From NCBI GenBank assembly GCA_039190895.1, contig JBCCXY010000018.1, positions 1 through 37,590 on the forward strand: 37,590 nucleotides of DNA, read 5' to 3'. Source of the DNA: Ovoidimarina sp039190895 (GTDB taxonomy: Bacteria; Pseudomonadota; Alphaproteobacteria; Rhodobacterales; Rhodobacteraceae). Below are positions 16,102 to 23,548 of this stretch, one piece after another. The notes under the pieces are model-generated. The model had not been told where the DNA came from and did not search any database. It saw only the letters and a program-made list of their open reading frames with translations. How positions within the stretch are numbered: the stretch's first letter is position 1; every line of letters begins with the position of its first letter. A program made the translations under genes and the position numbers.

Positions 16102-17295
16102 CTAAGTCTGCTCCAAAGCGGCGACACCGGGGAGGCTTTTGCCCTCCATCCACTCCAGGAACGCGCCGCCAGCCGTTGAAATGTATGAGAAATCGTCCGA
16201 TGCCCCGGCCTTGTTGAGAGCCGCGACCGTGTCGCCGCCTCCTGCGACGGAGATCAGCTTGCCCTCCCGCGTCAGCCGTGCGGCCTCTGCAGCCGCCGCG
16301 TTGGTTGCGGCGTCGAAGGGGGCAATCTCGAATGCGCCGAGCGGCCCGTTCCAGATCAGCGTTTTGCACGCGCCGAAGACGTCTGCGATGCGCGCGACGC
16401 TCGCGGGTCCGGCGTCGAGTATAATTGCGTCGGCGGGGCAAGCGTTGGCCGCGACGGTTTCGTTCGCGGCGCCCTCTGCGAACTCGCGCGCGACGACGAC
16501 ATCGGACGGCAAAATGATCTCGCAGGCCACTTCGTCGGCCCCGGAAAGGATGTCTTTGGCGGTGTCGGTCATGTCGTGCTCGGCGAGGGATTTTCCGACG
16601 TCAATGCCTTGAGCGGCAAGGAAAGTATTGGCCATGCCGCCGCCGATGATCAGCTTGTCCACCTTGCGCACAAGGTTCGCCAGCAGGTCGAGCTTTGTTG
16701 ATACTTTCGCCCCGCCCACGACTGCCGCAACCGGGCGTTCGGGCGTGCCAAGTGCTTGTTCCAGCGCCGACAATTCCTCTGCCATCAGCCGCCCCGCCGC
16801 CGCAGGCAAGAGCCGCGCGATGCCTTCGGTCGAGCCATGGGCCCGGTGCGCTGCCGAAAACGCGTCGTTAACATAGATATCGCCAACCGCTGCAAGAGCG
16901 CGGGCAAAGTCGGGGTCGTTCTTCTCTTCCCCCGGGTGAAACCGCGTGTTTTCCAGCAGAAGCACTTCGCCCGCAGCCAGATCGGCCACAGCCGCTTCTG
17001 CGGCCGCCCCAATGCAGTCTTCGCCAAATTTTACAGGCGCGCCAACAGCTTGCGCCAAGGTAACCATCACAACGTGCAGCGACATCTCTGGCACGACTGC
17101 GCCCTTCGGACGCCCGAAATGGGCCAGAAGCACCGGCTTGCCGCCCGCCGCAAGAATGTCTCGTACGGTCGGCACGATCCGCTCAATCCGGGTGGCGTCG
17201 GTCACCTGGCCGTCCTCGACCGGCACGTTCAGATCGACCCGCGTCAGAACGACCTTTCCGCCAAGCTCAATGTCGTCCAGCGTTTTCCAGGCCAT
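16102..17295 (-). CDS. pgk: Phosphoglycerate kinase
   Basis: A 397-residue protein, the normal family length. The start MAWKTLDDIELGGKVVLTR at 17295 is chosen because the RVDLNVPVEDG signature follows at the usual distance; an upstream ATG in frame adds only 13 unlikely residues. Further motifs are LLAHFGRPKG, the DAFSAAHRAHGST segment, VVGGAKVSTKLDLL, IIGGGMANTFL, TLIWNGPLGAFE and SVAGGGDTVAAL. It transfers phosphate between 1,3-bisphosphoglycerate and ADP in central carbon metabolism. It is transcribed divergently from the cyclophilin pair, with 142 bp between the start codons. Confidence 0.97.
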   Translation of the reverse strand: MAWKTLDDIELGGKVVLTRVDLNVPVEDGQVTDATRIERIVPTVRDILAAGGKPVLLAHFGRPKGAVVPEMSLHVVMVTLAQAVGAPVKFGEDCIGAAAEAAVADLAAGEVLLLENTRFHPGEEKNDPDFARALAAVGDIYVNDAFSAAHRAHGSTEGIARLLPAAAGRLMAEELSALEQALGTPERPVAAVVGGAKVSTKLDLLANLVRKVDKLIIGGGMANTFLAAQGIDVGKSLAEHDMTDTAKDILSGADEVACEIILPSDVVVAREFAEGAANETVAANACPADAIILDAGPASVARIADVFGACKTLIWNGPLGAFEIAPFDAATNAAAAEAARLTREGKLISVAGGGDTVAALNKAGASDDFSYISTAGGAFLEWMEGKSLPGVAALEQT

Positions 17296-17425
17296 CGCAC
17301 TCTCCCAGTTGCAGGCAGGTCGCGCCCTACACACATGAGGCGCGACCCGCAGTCAACCGGCGGATCGGTGCCATCCGGCTTTCCCTTGCCGCAGGTCCGG
17401 CATAGGGTCCGCCAAAGCACATATG

Positions 17426-17432
17426 AGGAGAG
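17426..17432 (+). promoter_or_regulatory. Shine-Dalgarno that sets a TTG start for the first cyclophilin
   Basis: AGGAGAG lies 5 nt before TTG 17438. It directly follows, and is overlapped by, an in-frame ATG at 17423, which therefore cannot be the start because the ribosome site would lie inside its coding sequence. The TTG start gives MADYNDPENTIIIEL, a normal cyclophilin N-terminus. Confidence 0.7.
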
Positions 17433-17437
17433 GCAGA

Positions 17438-17944
17438 TTGGCCGACTACAACGATCCTGAAAACACGATTATCATCGAACTGAAGGACGGCACCGTGGCG
17501 ATTGAGCTGCTCGCCGATGTCGCGCCGAAGCATTGCGAGCGGATGAAGGAACTCGCGCGGTCGGGGCAGTATGACAACGTTGTCTTCCACCGGGTGATCG
17601 ACGGATTCATGGCGCAGACGGGCGATGTGGAGCACGGCGATTTTGAGGACGACTTCAACATCGGGCGCGCCGGAACGGGCGGGTCGGACCTGCCGGATCT
17701 GCCGGCGGAGTTCTCGAAACTGCCGCATGCGCGGGGGACGTTGGGGGCGGCGCGGTCGAGCAATCCGAACTCGGCGAACTCGCAATTCTTTATCAATTTC
17801 AAGGACAACGACTTCCTGAACGGGCAGTACACCGTCTATGGCCGCGTGATTTCGGGGATGGAGCATGTGGATGCCATCACGCGTGGCGAACCACCGATGA
17901 ACCCGGATCGGATGCTGAGCGTGAAGGTGGCCGCCGATGCTTAA
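17438..17944 (+). CDS. Cytoplasmic cyclophilin-type peptidyl-prolyl cis-trans isomerase
   Basis: A 168-residue cyclophilin without a signal peptide. Active-site features are VVFHRVIDGFMAQTGD (catalytic Arg in the FHRV motif), LGAARSSNPNSANSQFFI and GQYTVYGRVISGMEHV. It catalyses proline isomerisation during protein folding. The start is TTG, as set by the AGGAGAG ribosome site just upstream. Its stop overlaps the start of the next, secreted cyclophilin by 8 nt (17937-17944), forming a paired cytoplasmic/periplasmic set of related proteins. Confidence 0.93.
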   Translation: MADYNDPENTIIIELKDGTVAIELLADVAPKHCERMKELARSGQYDNVVFHRVIDGFMAQTGDVEHGDFEDDFNIGRAGTGGSDLPDLPAEFSKLPHARGTLGAARSSNPNSANSQFFINFKDNDFLNGQYTVYGRVISGMEHVDAITRGEPPMNPDRMLSVKVAADA

Positions 17945-18503
17945 GCGCCTTGCCCTGATCGCCGCGCTTTCGGCAAGCGCTGCCATGGCCCAAGACGGCC
18001 CGGGCCCGAACCTTGAGATCACGGTCGCGGGCGAAGCCAACGGCACGATCACGATTGACCTTCTGCCCGAAGTGGCGCCGCGCCATGTGGAACAGATCAC
18101 CTCGCTGGCCAGCGATGGCGCGTACAACGGGGTCGTGTTCCACCGTGTCATCGACGGTTTCATGGCGCAAACCGGCGACGTGCAGTTTGGCCGCACTGAT
18201 GGCGACATGCGCCGCGCCGGGATGGGCGGATCGGATCTTCCTGATATTCCGGCTGAATTCTCGGACATTCCCTTCGAGCGGGGCGTGGTGGGGATGGCGA
18301 GGGCGCAGGATCCGAACTCGGCCAACTCGCAGTTTTTCATCATGTTCGAGCCCGGGCCGTTCCTCGACGGCCAGTACACCGTCGTCGGGCGCGTGGTGGA
18401 CGGGATGGACGTGGTCGACAGTATCAAAAAGGGCAGCCGTGCGGCGAATGGCGCCATCGAAGGTGAGCCAGACGTGATGTCCGAGGTGCGTGTCGTCGAA
18501 TAG
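17937..18503 (+). CDS. Periplasmic cyclophilin-type peptidyl-prolyl cis-trans isomerase
   Basis: A 188-residue protein with an N-terminal signal peptide (MLKRLALIAALSASAAMA, cleavage likely before QDG) followed by a full cyclophilin domain: VVFHRVIDGFMAQTGD, MARAQDPNSANSQFFIMF and GQYTVVGRVVDGMDVV. The mature protein is therefore expected in the periplasm. It is about as similar to the preceding cytoplasmic cyclophilin as tandem paralogues usually are, and the overlapping reading frames imply coupled translation. A composite palindromic repeat begins 2 bp after its stop codon. Confidence 0.93.
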   Translation: MLKRLALIAALSASAAMAQDGPGPNLEITVAGEANGTITIDLLPEVAPRHVEQITSLASDGAYNGVVFHRVIDGFMAQTGDVQFGRTDGDMRRAGMGGSDLPDIPAEFSDIPFERGVVGMARAQDPNSANSQFFIMFEPGPFLDGQYTVVGRVVDGMDVVDSIKKGSRAANGAIEGEPDVMSEVRVVE

Positions 18504-18505
18504 CG

Positions 18506-18554
18506 GCCGATTTCTTAAGAAGAAATCGTAACGGAAAATTCCATTTTCCGGCCC
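18506..18554. repeat. Composite double-palindrome repeat, copy 1
   Basis: Two adjacent hairpins directly follow the cyclophilin stop: CGATTTCTT (18509-18517) / AAGAAATCG (18521-18529), and CGGAAAAT (18533-18540) / ATTTTCCG (18544-18551). GGCC at both outer ends (18506-18509 and 18551-18554) could close a three-way junction. The same architecture and nearly the same sequence recur at 30964-31016. This copy has small asymmetric loops (AAG and TCC) where the other copy is perfectly palindromic. Confidence 0.8.
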
Positions 18555-18565
18555 CTGAAACGTTG

Positions 18566-18601
18566 GATGCGCGCCTCCGAAAATTGGAGAGCGCGCATCC
18601 T
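18566..18601. terminator. Strong hairpin after the cyclophilin operon
   Basis: GGATGCGCGC (18566-18575) pairs with GCGCGCATCC (18592-18601). The stem extends through CTCC (18576-18579) and GGAG (18587-18590) with one bulged A and a 7-nt loop GAAAATT. It gives a 14-bp stem but no following T-run. It could end the cyclophilin transcript, or be the 3' stem of a minus-strand small RNA. Confidence 0.5.
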
Positions 18602-18896
18602 GCTGTGATCAACCAGTCGGGTCTAGTCAGACCACAGCCTGGAGCTGTACTACCGCCTACACACTGGTGCAGAGCACCAACTCGCAACAGCCCCCACACC
18701 TCTGACACGCAACCCCTCGAGAGCGGACAGTGCCGGGACAGCACCGTTCGGGAACCCGCTCCGAGGAGTTGCCGCCGATTTCGCATTCGCCAGATCGGCT
18801 GGAGCGCCCTCGTTATCGCGCAATGCCGGTGTGGGGTCTGTGACCCGGGTTACAGAGCAAAATTTTTTTTAACTGCGGATTAACTGTGATCCGGAC
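18602..18896. other. Non-coding stretch, no gene recognised
   Basis: About 295 bp between the hairpin and the 3' end of the Crp/Fnr-type gene. The only open frame spanning it, on the minus strand, has a composition unlike a real protein and overlaps the cyclophilin gene. The sequence has many short inverted matches, such as CTGGTGCAGAGCACCA around 18664-18679, and a T-run at about 18863-18870 just beyond the regulator's stop codon. A small RNA is possible, but no known RNA family was recognised. Confidence 0.4.
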
Positions 18897-19562
18897 CTAG
18901 ATCAGGTCGAGATCGCCAATGATCTCAAGGGTTTCCCGGTCGAGGACCTTGATTTCCCCACGAGAGATGTCGATGACACCCTCGCGTTTCCATTCACCAA
19001 GCGTCTTCGAGACAGCCTCGCGAGTCGCGCCGATGAACTCCGCCAGATTCGCCTGGCTCATCGGCAGGACGTCGGTCTCGGCCTTCGACGTCTCATCGAG
19101 GAGATAGATGATCTTCCGGGCCAGACGGGCCGAGATCGGCAAAAACGCCTGCTCCCCGATCTGGCCATTCATGAAACGCAGCCGCTGCCCGGCGAGCCGG
19201 ATCAGATCAACGCCCAGTTCCGGGGACGACCGTACTGCCGCCAGCACATCGCCGTTTGACACTTTCAGCACGACCGTAGGTTCGGTTGCCGTCACCGTCG
19301 CCGTCCGGGGGCCGGGGTCGAACAGGGCGATTTCGCCCAGCAGGTCACCCGAGGTCATCTTATCGAACGCAAACTTGCGCCCGTCCTCGGAATGCACCGC
19401 AATCTCAAGCGCACCTTCGACAATGGCGAACAGGGCGTCCCCGTCATCGCCACGCTCGAACAAAACCTGCCCGGGCCGCAGTCGGATTTCGTTGGCCAAC
19501 GCCTCAAGCGTTCGGCGTAGTGCGGGAGACGCGTCCCTAAGGAAACCTGCCTGCGGAAGCAT
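18897..19562 (-). CDS. Crp/Fnr-family transcriptional regulator
   Basis: A 221-residue regulator with an N-terminal cyclic-nucleotide-binding-like beta roll (GQVLFERGDDGDALFAIVEG, then SGDLLGEIALFDPGPRTATV). A long dimerisation helix follows, and a C-terminal winged helix with ANLAEFIGATREAVSKTL as helix-turn-helix. There are no cysteines, so it is not an Fe-S FNR; the effector is unknown. The recognition-helix pattern TREAVSK is closer to CRP than to FNR. The start at 19562 is supported by CAGGGGC just upstream; 20 extra residues of open frame before it are unlikely. It is divergent from the DUF3179 gene. Confidence 0.9.
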   Translation of the reverse strand: MLPQAGFLRDASPALRRTLEALANEIRLRPGQVLFERGDDGDALFAIVEGALEIAVHSEDGRKFAFDKMTSGDLLGEIALFDPGPRTATVTATEPTVVLKVSNGDVLAAVRSSPELGVDLIRLAGQRLRFMNGQIGEQAFLPISARLARKIIYLLDETSKAETDVLPMSQANLAEFIGATREAVSKTLGEWKREGVIDISRGEIKVLDRETLEIIGDLDLI

Positions 19563-19718
19563 AGCTGCCCCTGTATGTTTTATTTCGTGCTTACGTGTAT
19601 CAGCACATTCACGGTAGGCCAATCATCTAGATGCCGAAGCGTAAACCTCTCGTGAAGGGCGCTGGTCCGGGGCCCTTTAGTTTGCCATTTTAGCGGTATC
19701 CGCCACGGGAGGAACGTG

Positions 19719-20687
19719 ATGAAGACTGCCATTTTGTCGGGAGTTCTGGCGATTGCCGGGATCACAGCCGCCTGGGCCTCACCCGATCTTTGGGCGCGTG
19801 AGTGGCCGGATACGGACTTTGAGACGACGACGATACAGGATTGGGCGGAGATCAAGTCCGGCGGCCCGCCGAAGGACGGAATCCCGTCCATCGACGCACC
19901 CACGTTCATCCCCGTTGCTGATGAGCTGCGCATCGGCGCAAGAGAGCCCGTAATCACTCTTGAAATCGACGGTGAAACGCCCCGCGCCTATCCGATCCGC
20001 TATCTCACCTGGCATGAAATCGTGAATGACGAGATTGGCGGTGTCCCCGTGGCGGTCACGTTCTGCCCGCTTTGCAACTCGGGGATGACTTTCGACCGGC
20101 GCGTCGACGGACAGGTGTTGAGCTTCGGCGTTTCGGGCAAGCTGCGGAAGTCGGACATGGTGATGTACGACCGCGAAACCGAAAGCTGGTGGCAGCAGGC
20201 CATCGGCGAGGGGATCGTCGGCGAGATGACCGGGGTGGAATTGACGCAACTGCCGACATGGATGGAAAGCTGGCAGGAGTTCAGCACCCGCAACCCCGAC
20301 GGCCTTGTGATGGACCAGCCCGGATGGACGCGATCCTACGGCACCAACCCCTATGTCGGCTACGACCGTTCAGCCCGTCCGTTCCTTTACAGGGGTGAGC
20401 TTCCGCCCCACGACATCCCGGCACTCGCCCGCGTGATCCGCGTCGGCGATAGCGCCTGGACGATGGAGCGCGTGCGCACCGAGGGCCCGATCAGCGAAGC
20501 GGGCGTGACGCTTTCGTGGACAGAGGGGCAGGCCTCGGCGCTTGACGGACCAAGCATCGCAGACAGCCGCGAGGTCGGCACGATCCGCGTAAAGGATGCC
20601 GAGGGGAACGACGTACCCCACGACGTGCTCTTCGCCTTTGCATACCACGCCTTCTGGCCCGACGGCACGTGGATGCTGGGCGAGTAG
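19719..20687 (+). CDS. DUF3179 domain-containing secreted protein
   Basis: A 322-residue protein with a signal peptide (MKTAILSGVLAIAGITAAWA) and a DUF3179 body. Recognisable segments are ARAYPIR-like PRAYPIRYLTWHEIVND, VAVTFCPLCNSGMTFDR with a CxxC pair, SGKLRKSDMVMYDRETESWW and YGTNPYVGYD. The domain's biochemical role is not established; the CPLC pair could bind a metal or form a disulfide in the periplasm. ATG 19719 is preceded by GGGAGGA at 6 nt; a GTG one codon earlier is less likely. It appears monocistronic. Confidence 0.88.
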   Translation: MKTAILSGVLAIAGITAAWASPDLWAREWPDTDFETTTIQDWAEIKSGGPPKDGIPSIDAPTFIPVADELRIGAREPVITLEIDGETPRAYPIRYLTWHEIVNDEIGGVPVAVTFCPLCNSGMTFDRRVDGQVLSFGVSGKLRKSDMVMYDRETESWWQQAIGEGIVGEMTGVELTQLPTWMESWQEFSTRNPDGLVMDQPGWTRSYGTNPYVGYDRSARPFLYRGELPPHDIPALARVIRVGDSAWTMERVRTEGPISEAGVTLSWTEGQASALDGPSIADSREVGTIRVKDAEGNDVPHDVLFAFAYHAFWPDGTWMLGE

Positions 20688-20830
20688 GGCAGACACCTGT
20701 TGCCGCGAATTACACCGCATCACCTCGATGGACGACCGTCGGACGCTCGAGTCGACGGCATCGATCTGAGACGTTGCAGTGGTGCCGTCGCCATCACAGA
20801 CGGCCAGTACGCCCCGCGCCAAAGCGAGGC

Positions 20831-20846
20831 GAGCCTGTAAGGGCTC
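20831..20846. terminator. Hairpin downstream of ppk2
   Basis: GAGCC (20831-20835) and GGCTC (20842-20846) form a short stem between the convergent DUF3179 and ppk2 genes, 15 bp past the ppk2 stop codon. There is no clear U-tract, so it is a weak terminator candidate. Confidence 0.35.
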
Positions 20847-20860
20847 GATGAGCGGCCCTA

Positions 20861-21721
20861 TTACTTCCGTTGATCCGGATGCAAGGACTTCCCGAGGATG
20901 TGCTCCGAGCGGTGGACAATTTGCGCGGCGCCGGAGACCAGCGCTGGATCCGGTTTACCTACAAGCTTGTGGTCCTTCCCGGGATACTCCGTTGATGCGA
21001 GGAAGTGGCGCATACACGCCAGCCTTGCCCGTTTCTTGTCGTTTGACTTGATCACGGTCCACGGCGCATCTGCGGTGTCGGTATAGAAGAACATCGCCTC
21101 CTTCGCCTCGGTGTACTCTTCCCACCGTCCAAGCGACGCCTTGTCGATCGGCGACAACTTCCAGCGCTTGAGTGGGTCGGTCTCGCGGCTTTTGAACCGT
21201 GCTCGCTGTTCGCTTTGGGTCACCGAGAACCAGTACTTGTATAGTCGGATCCCGGATCGCACGAGCATCCTTTCGAACTCTGGCGTCTGGCGCATGAACT
21301 CCAGATACTCGGCCGGCTCACAGAACCCCATGACCCGCTCCACGCCCGCGCGATTGTACCACGAGCGGTCATACAGCACGATCTCGCCCCGCGTTGGCAG
21401 GTGTTCGATATACCGCTGATAATACCACTGACCGGACTCGTTTTCGGTCGGCTTGTTTAGCGCCACCACCCGGCCCGTCCGCGGATTGAGGTGTTCCGTA
21501 AAGCGCTTGATCGTCCCGCCCTTACCGGCGGCATCGCGACCCTCGAAGAGCAGCACAAACTTTTGCCCCGTCTCCTCGGTCCACAGCTGCAACTTAAGAA
21601 GTTCGGCCTGTAACTTGGCCTTCTGCGCCTCATAGCTTCGGCGTGAGAGCTTTTCGGGGTACGGATACTCTTCCATCCAAGATTGGACAGACGGGGCGGC
21701 AACGGCAAGATCTTCAGGCAT
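20861..21721 (-). CDS. ppk2: Polyphosphate kinase 2 family protein
   Basis: A 286-residue single-domain PPK2 of class I length. The Walker A-like loop is GRDAAGKGG (61-69) and the Walker B-like stretch is LYDRSWYNRAG (116-126). Typical segments also include HLPTRGEIV, EFERMLVRSGIRLYKYWFSV, RWKLSPIDKASLGRW and TDTADAPWTVIKSNDKKRAR. These enzymes use polyphosphate to phosphorylate nucleoside diphosphates, or the reverse. An FNR-type box lies about 50 bp upstream of its start, suggesting oxygen-responsive control. Confidence 0.94.
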   Translation of the reverse strand: MPEDLAVAAPSVQSWMEEYPYPEKLSRRSYEAQKAKLQAELLKLQLWTEETGQKFVLLFEGRDAAGKGGTIKRFTEHLNPRTGRVVALNKPTENESGQWYYQRYIEHLPTRGEIVLYDRSWYNRAGVERVMGFCEPAEYLEFMRQTPEFERMLVRSGIRLYKYWFSVTQSEQRARFKSRETDPLKRWKLSPIDKASLGRWEEYTEAKEAMFFYTDTADAPWTVIKSNDKKRARLACMRHFLASTEYPGKDHKLVGKPDPALVSGAAQIVHRSEHILGKSLHPDQRK

Positions 21722-21769
21722 AGCAGGCTCCTTTCAAGCCAAGCTTTGCACATGTTGAAGTCCAGTACC

Positions 21770-21783
21770 TTGATGCAAATCAA
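21770..21783. promoter_or_regulatory. FNR-type box (TTGAT-N4-ATCAA)
   Basis: TTGATGCAAATCAA is a perfect match to the FNR/FnrL half-site pair, and it is extended by a flanking C/G to a 6-bp inverted repeat with a 4-nt spacer. It lies 49 bp upstream of the ppk2 start (minus) and 68 bp upstream of the phosphoesterase start (plus), so it could control either. Direct sequence match; the regulator and target are inference. Confidence 0.75.
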
Positions 21784-21851
21784 GTCGGACGATTGGTTGG
21801 CGCGGATACCAACCCCTTGCCGCTCTGCCGCATCCACCCTACGCGTAGGGC

Positions 21852-22664
21852 ATGAGACTACTCTACCTTGGTGACGTGATGGGCCGGGCCGGGCGGCGGG
21901 CTGTGGCCGAGCGGCTGGCTTCGCTTCGCGAGGCGTGGCGGGTCGATTTCTGTGTAGTGAATGGCGAGAATGCGACGTCCGGGGCCGGGTTGTCGGGCGC
22001 ACATGCAGAGGCTCTGCTTGGCGCCGGCGCGGATGTCGTGACGCTGGGCGATCATGCGTTTGATCAGAAGGACATGCTTCAGGCCATTCAGGGGGAGCCG
22101 CGGATTCTTCGGCCTCTGAACTATGCCAAGGATGCACCGGGGCAGGGGGCGCGGGTGTTTGCGGCTCGTGGTGGGCGGAAAGTGCTGGTGGCGCAGGTCC
22201 TTGGTCAGGTGTTCATGAAGCGGCCCTTCGCAGATCCGTTCAGCGCAGTGGAGCCGGTGCTTAAATCCCATCCGCCCGGGGGGATGGTGCAGGCGGCTCT
22301 GGTAGACATGCATTGCGAGGCGACGTCCGAGAAGATGGCGATGGGCCACTACTGCGACGGGCGGGTGAGTGTCGTGGTGGGCTCGCACACCCATGTCCCA
22401 ACGGCGGACGCGATGATCCTGCCGAAGGGGACGGCGTATCAGACCGATGCGGGGATGTGCGGCGATTATGACAGCGTGATCGGCATGGACAAAGCGGAGC
22501 CGATGCGGCGCTTCGTGACCGGCATGTCCAAGGGCCGGTTCGAGCCCGCGATGGGCGAGGCGACGCTGTCAGGCCTGTTTGTCGAGACGGAAGACAAGAC
22601 CGGTCTTGCCACCCGTGTTGTGCCCGTCCGCGATGGTGGACGGCTTAGTCCCGCCGGGCCATGA
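21852..22664 (+). CDS. YmdB/TIGR00282-type metallophosphoesterase
   Basis: A 270-residue calcineurin-like phosphoesterase. Metal motifs are YLGDVMGRAGRRAV, VVNGENATSGAGLS, VVTLGDHAFDQKD, LVDMHCEATSEKMAMG and VVGSHTHVPTADAMIL, in the order seen in Bacillus YmdB. Members hydrolyse cyclic nucleotides such as 2',3'-cAMP or 3',5'-cAMP. It heads an overlapping plus-strand trio: its stop overlaps the EamA gene start by 4 nt (22661-22664). The FNR-type box 68 bp upstream may control it. The biological role in alphaproteobacteria is not established. Confidence 0.9.
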   Translation: MRLLYLGDVMGRAGRRAVAERLASLREAWRVDFCVVNGENATSGAGLSGAHAEALLGAGADVVTLGDHAFDQKDMLQAIQGEPRILRPLNYAKDAPGQGARVFAARGGRKVLVAQVLGQVFMKRPFADPFSAVEPVLKSHPPGGMVQAALVDMHCEATSEKMAMGHYCDGRVSVVVGSHTHVPTADAMILPKGTAYQTDAGMCGDYDSVIGMDKAEPMRRFVTGMSKGRFEPAMGEATLSGLFVETEDKTGLATRVVPVRDGGRLSPAGP

Positions 22665-23548
22665 CGCGGGAGGCGTTGGGGCTTGCGGGCGTTCTGGTTC
22701 TGCTGGGCGCGGGATGGGGCGCGACCCAGCCACTCGCGAAAGTGGCGACGAGCACAGGGTATCAGCCGCTGGGGCTGGTCTTCTGGCAGTTGGCGATTGC
22801 CGTCATGTGTCTGGGCGCTGTGATCCTGGCGCGGGGTCTGAGCGTGCCGCGCGATGCCTATTCGGTGCGGATTTTTGCGATCGTCGCCCTGATCGGGACG
22901 GTGCTGCCGAACTCAGCCTCGTACTACGCGATCACGAAGCTGCCCTCGGGGCTTATCTCGATCCTGCTGGCGCTGGTGCCTATGTTCGCGTTTCCGATGG
23001 CGCTCGCGCTTGGGACGGACCGGTTCTCGGCCCTGCGCCTCATGGGCCTGTTATTGGGGCTGGGCGGCGTGTTGATGATCGTGGCACCGGAGGCGAGCCT
23101 GCCGGACCCGGCGATGGTGGCGTTCATCACCGTCGCGCTGATTGCCCCGCTTCTGTACGCGCTGGAGGGCAACGTGGTGGCGAAATGGGCCGGGGGGATC
23201 GGGCCGATCCAGTTGCTGTTCGGGTCGTCGGTTCTCGGCCTGATCGTGGCGCTTCCCCTTGCCCTGGTGTTCGGGCAGTTCATCGTGCCGAGCGGGATCA
23301 CGCCCCAAGACGCCGCGATGGTGGCCAGCGGCATCGTGCACGCGGTGGTCTATACGACATATGTTTGGCTCGTTGGGCGGGCAGGCGCCGTTTTTGCAAT
23401 TCAGGTGAGTTACCTTGTCACCGGATTTGGTATCCTGTGGGCCATGATGTTCCTGGGTGAACGCTATTCAGGCTGGGTCTGGGCCGCTGTTCCGCTGATG
23501 TTTGCGGGGATGTTCCTCGTGCAGCCGCGCCCACGCGAGAGCCCATGA
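22661..23548 (+). CDS. DMT superfamily (EamA) transporter
   Basis: A 295-residue membrane protein with about ten transmembrane segments in two EamA repeats; typical stretches are GAGWGATQPLAKVA, the IGTVLPNSASYYAI motif and YLVTGFGILWAMMFLGERYSGW near the C-terminus. The family exports or imports small metabolites; the substrate is unknown. It overlaps the phosphoesterase gene by 4 nt at its start and the SLC13-type gene by 4 nt at its end (23545-23548), so the three are translationally coupled. Confidence 0.9.
   Translation: MTREALGLAGVLVLLGAGWGATQPLAKVATSTGYQPLGLVFWQLAIAVMCLGAVILARGLSVPRDAYSVRIFAIVALIGTVLPNSASYYAITKLPSGLISILLALVPMFAFPMALALGTDRFSALRLMGLLLGLGGVLMIVAPEASLPDPAMVAFITVALIAPLLYALEGNVVAKWAGGIGPIQLLFGSSVLGLIVALPLALVFGQFIVPSGITPQDAAMVASGIVHAVVYTTYVWLVGRAGAVFAIQVSYLVTGFGILWAMMFLGERYSGWVWAAVPLMFAGMFLVQPRPRESP

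Noticed and set aside
17423..17437. ATG 17423 as the start of the first cyclophilin
   Set aside because: The AGGAGAG ribosome site lies inside these codons, so translation must begin at TTG 17438.
18424..18786. A 120-residue minus-strand open frame in the stretch after the second cyclophilin
   Set aside because: It overlaps the cyclophilin gene and the palindromic repeat and shows no domain or convincing ribosome site.
18897..19562. Assignment of the Crp/Fnr-type regulator as FnrL, the probable reader of the box at 21770
   Set aside because: It has no cysteines for an Fe-S cluster and its recognition helix is closer to CRP, so it is unlikely to be the oxygen sensor.
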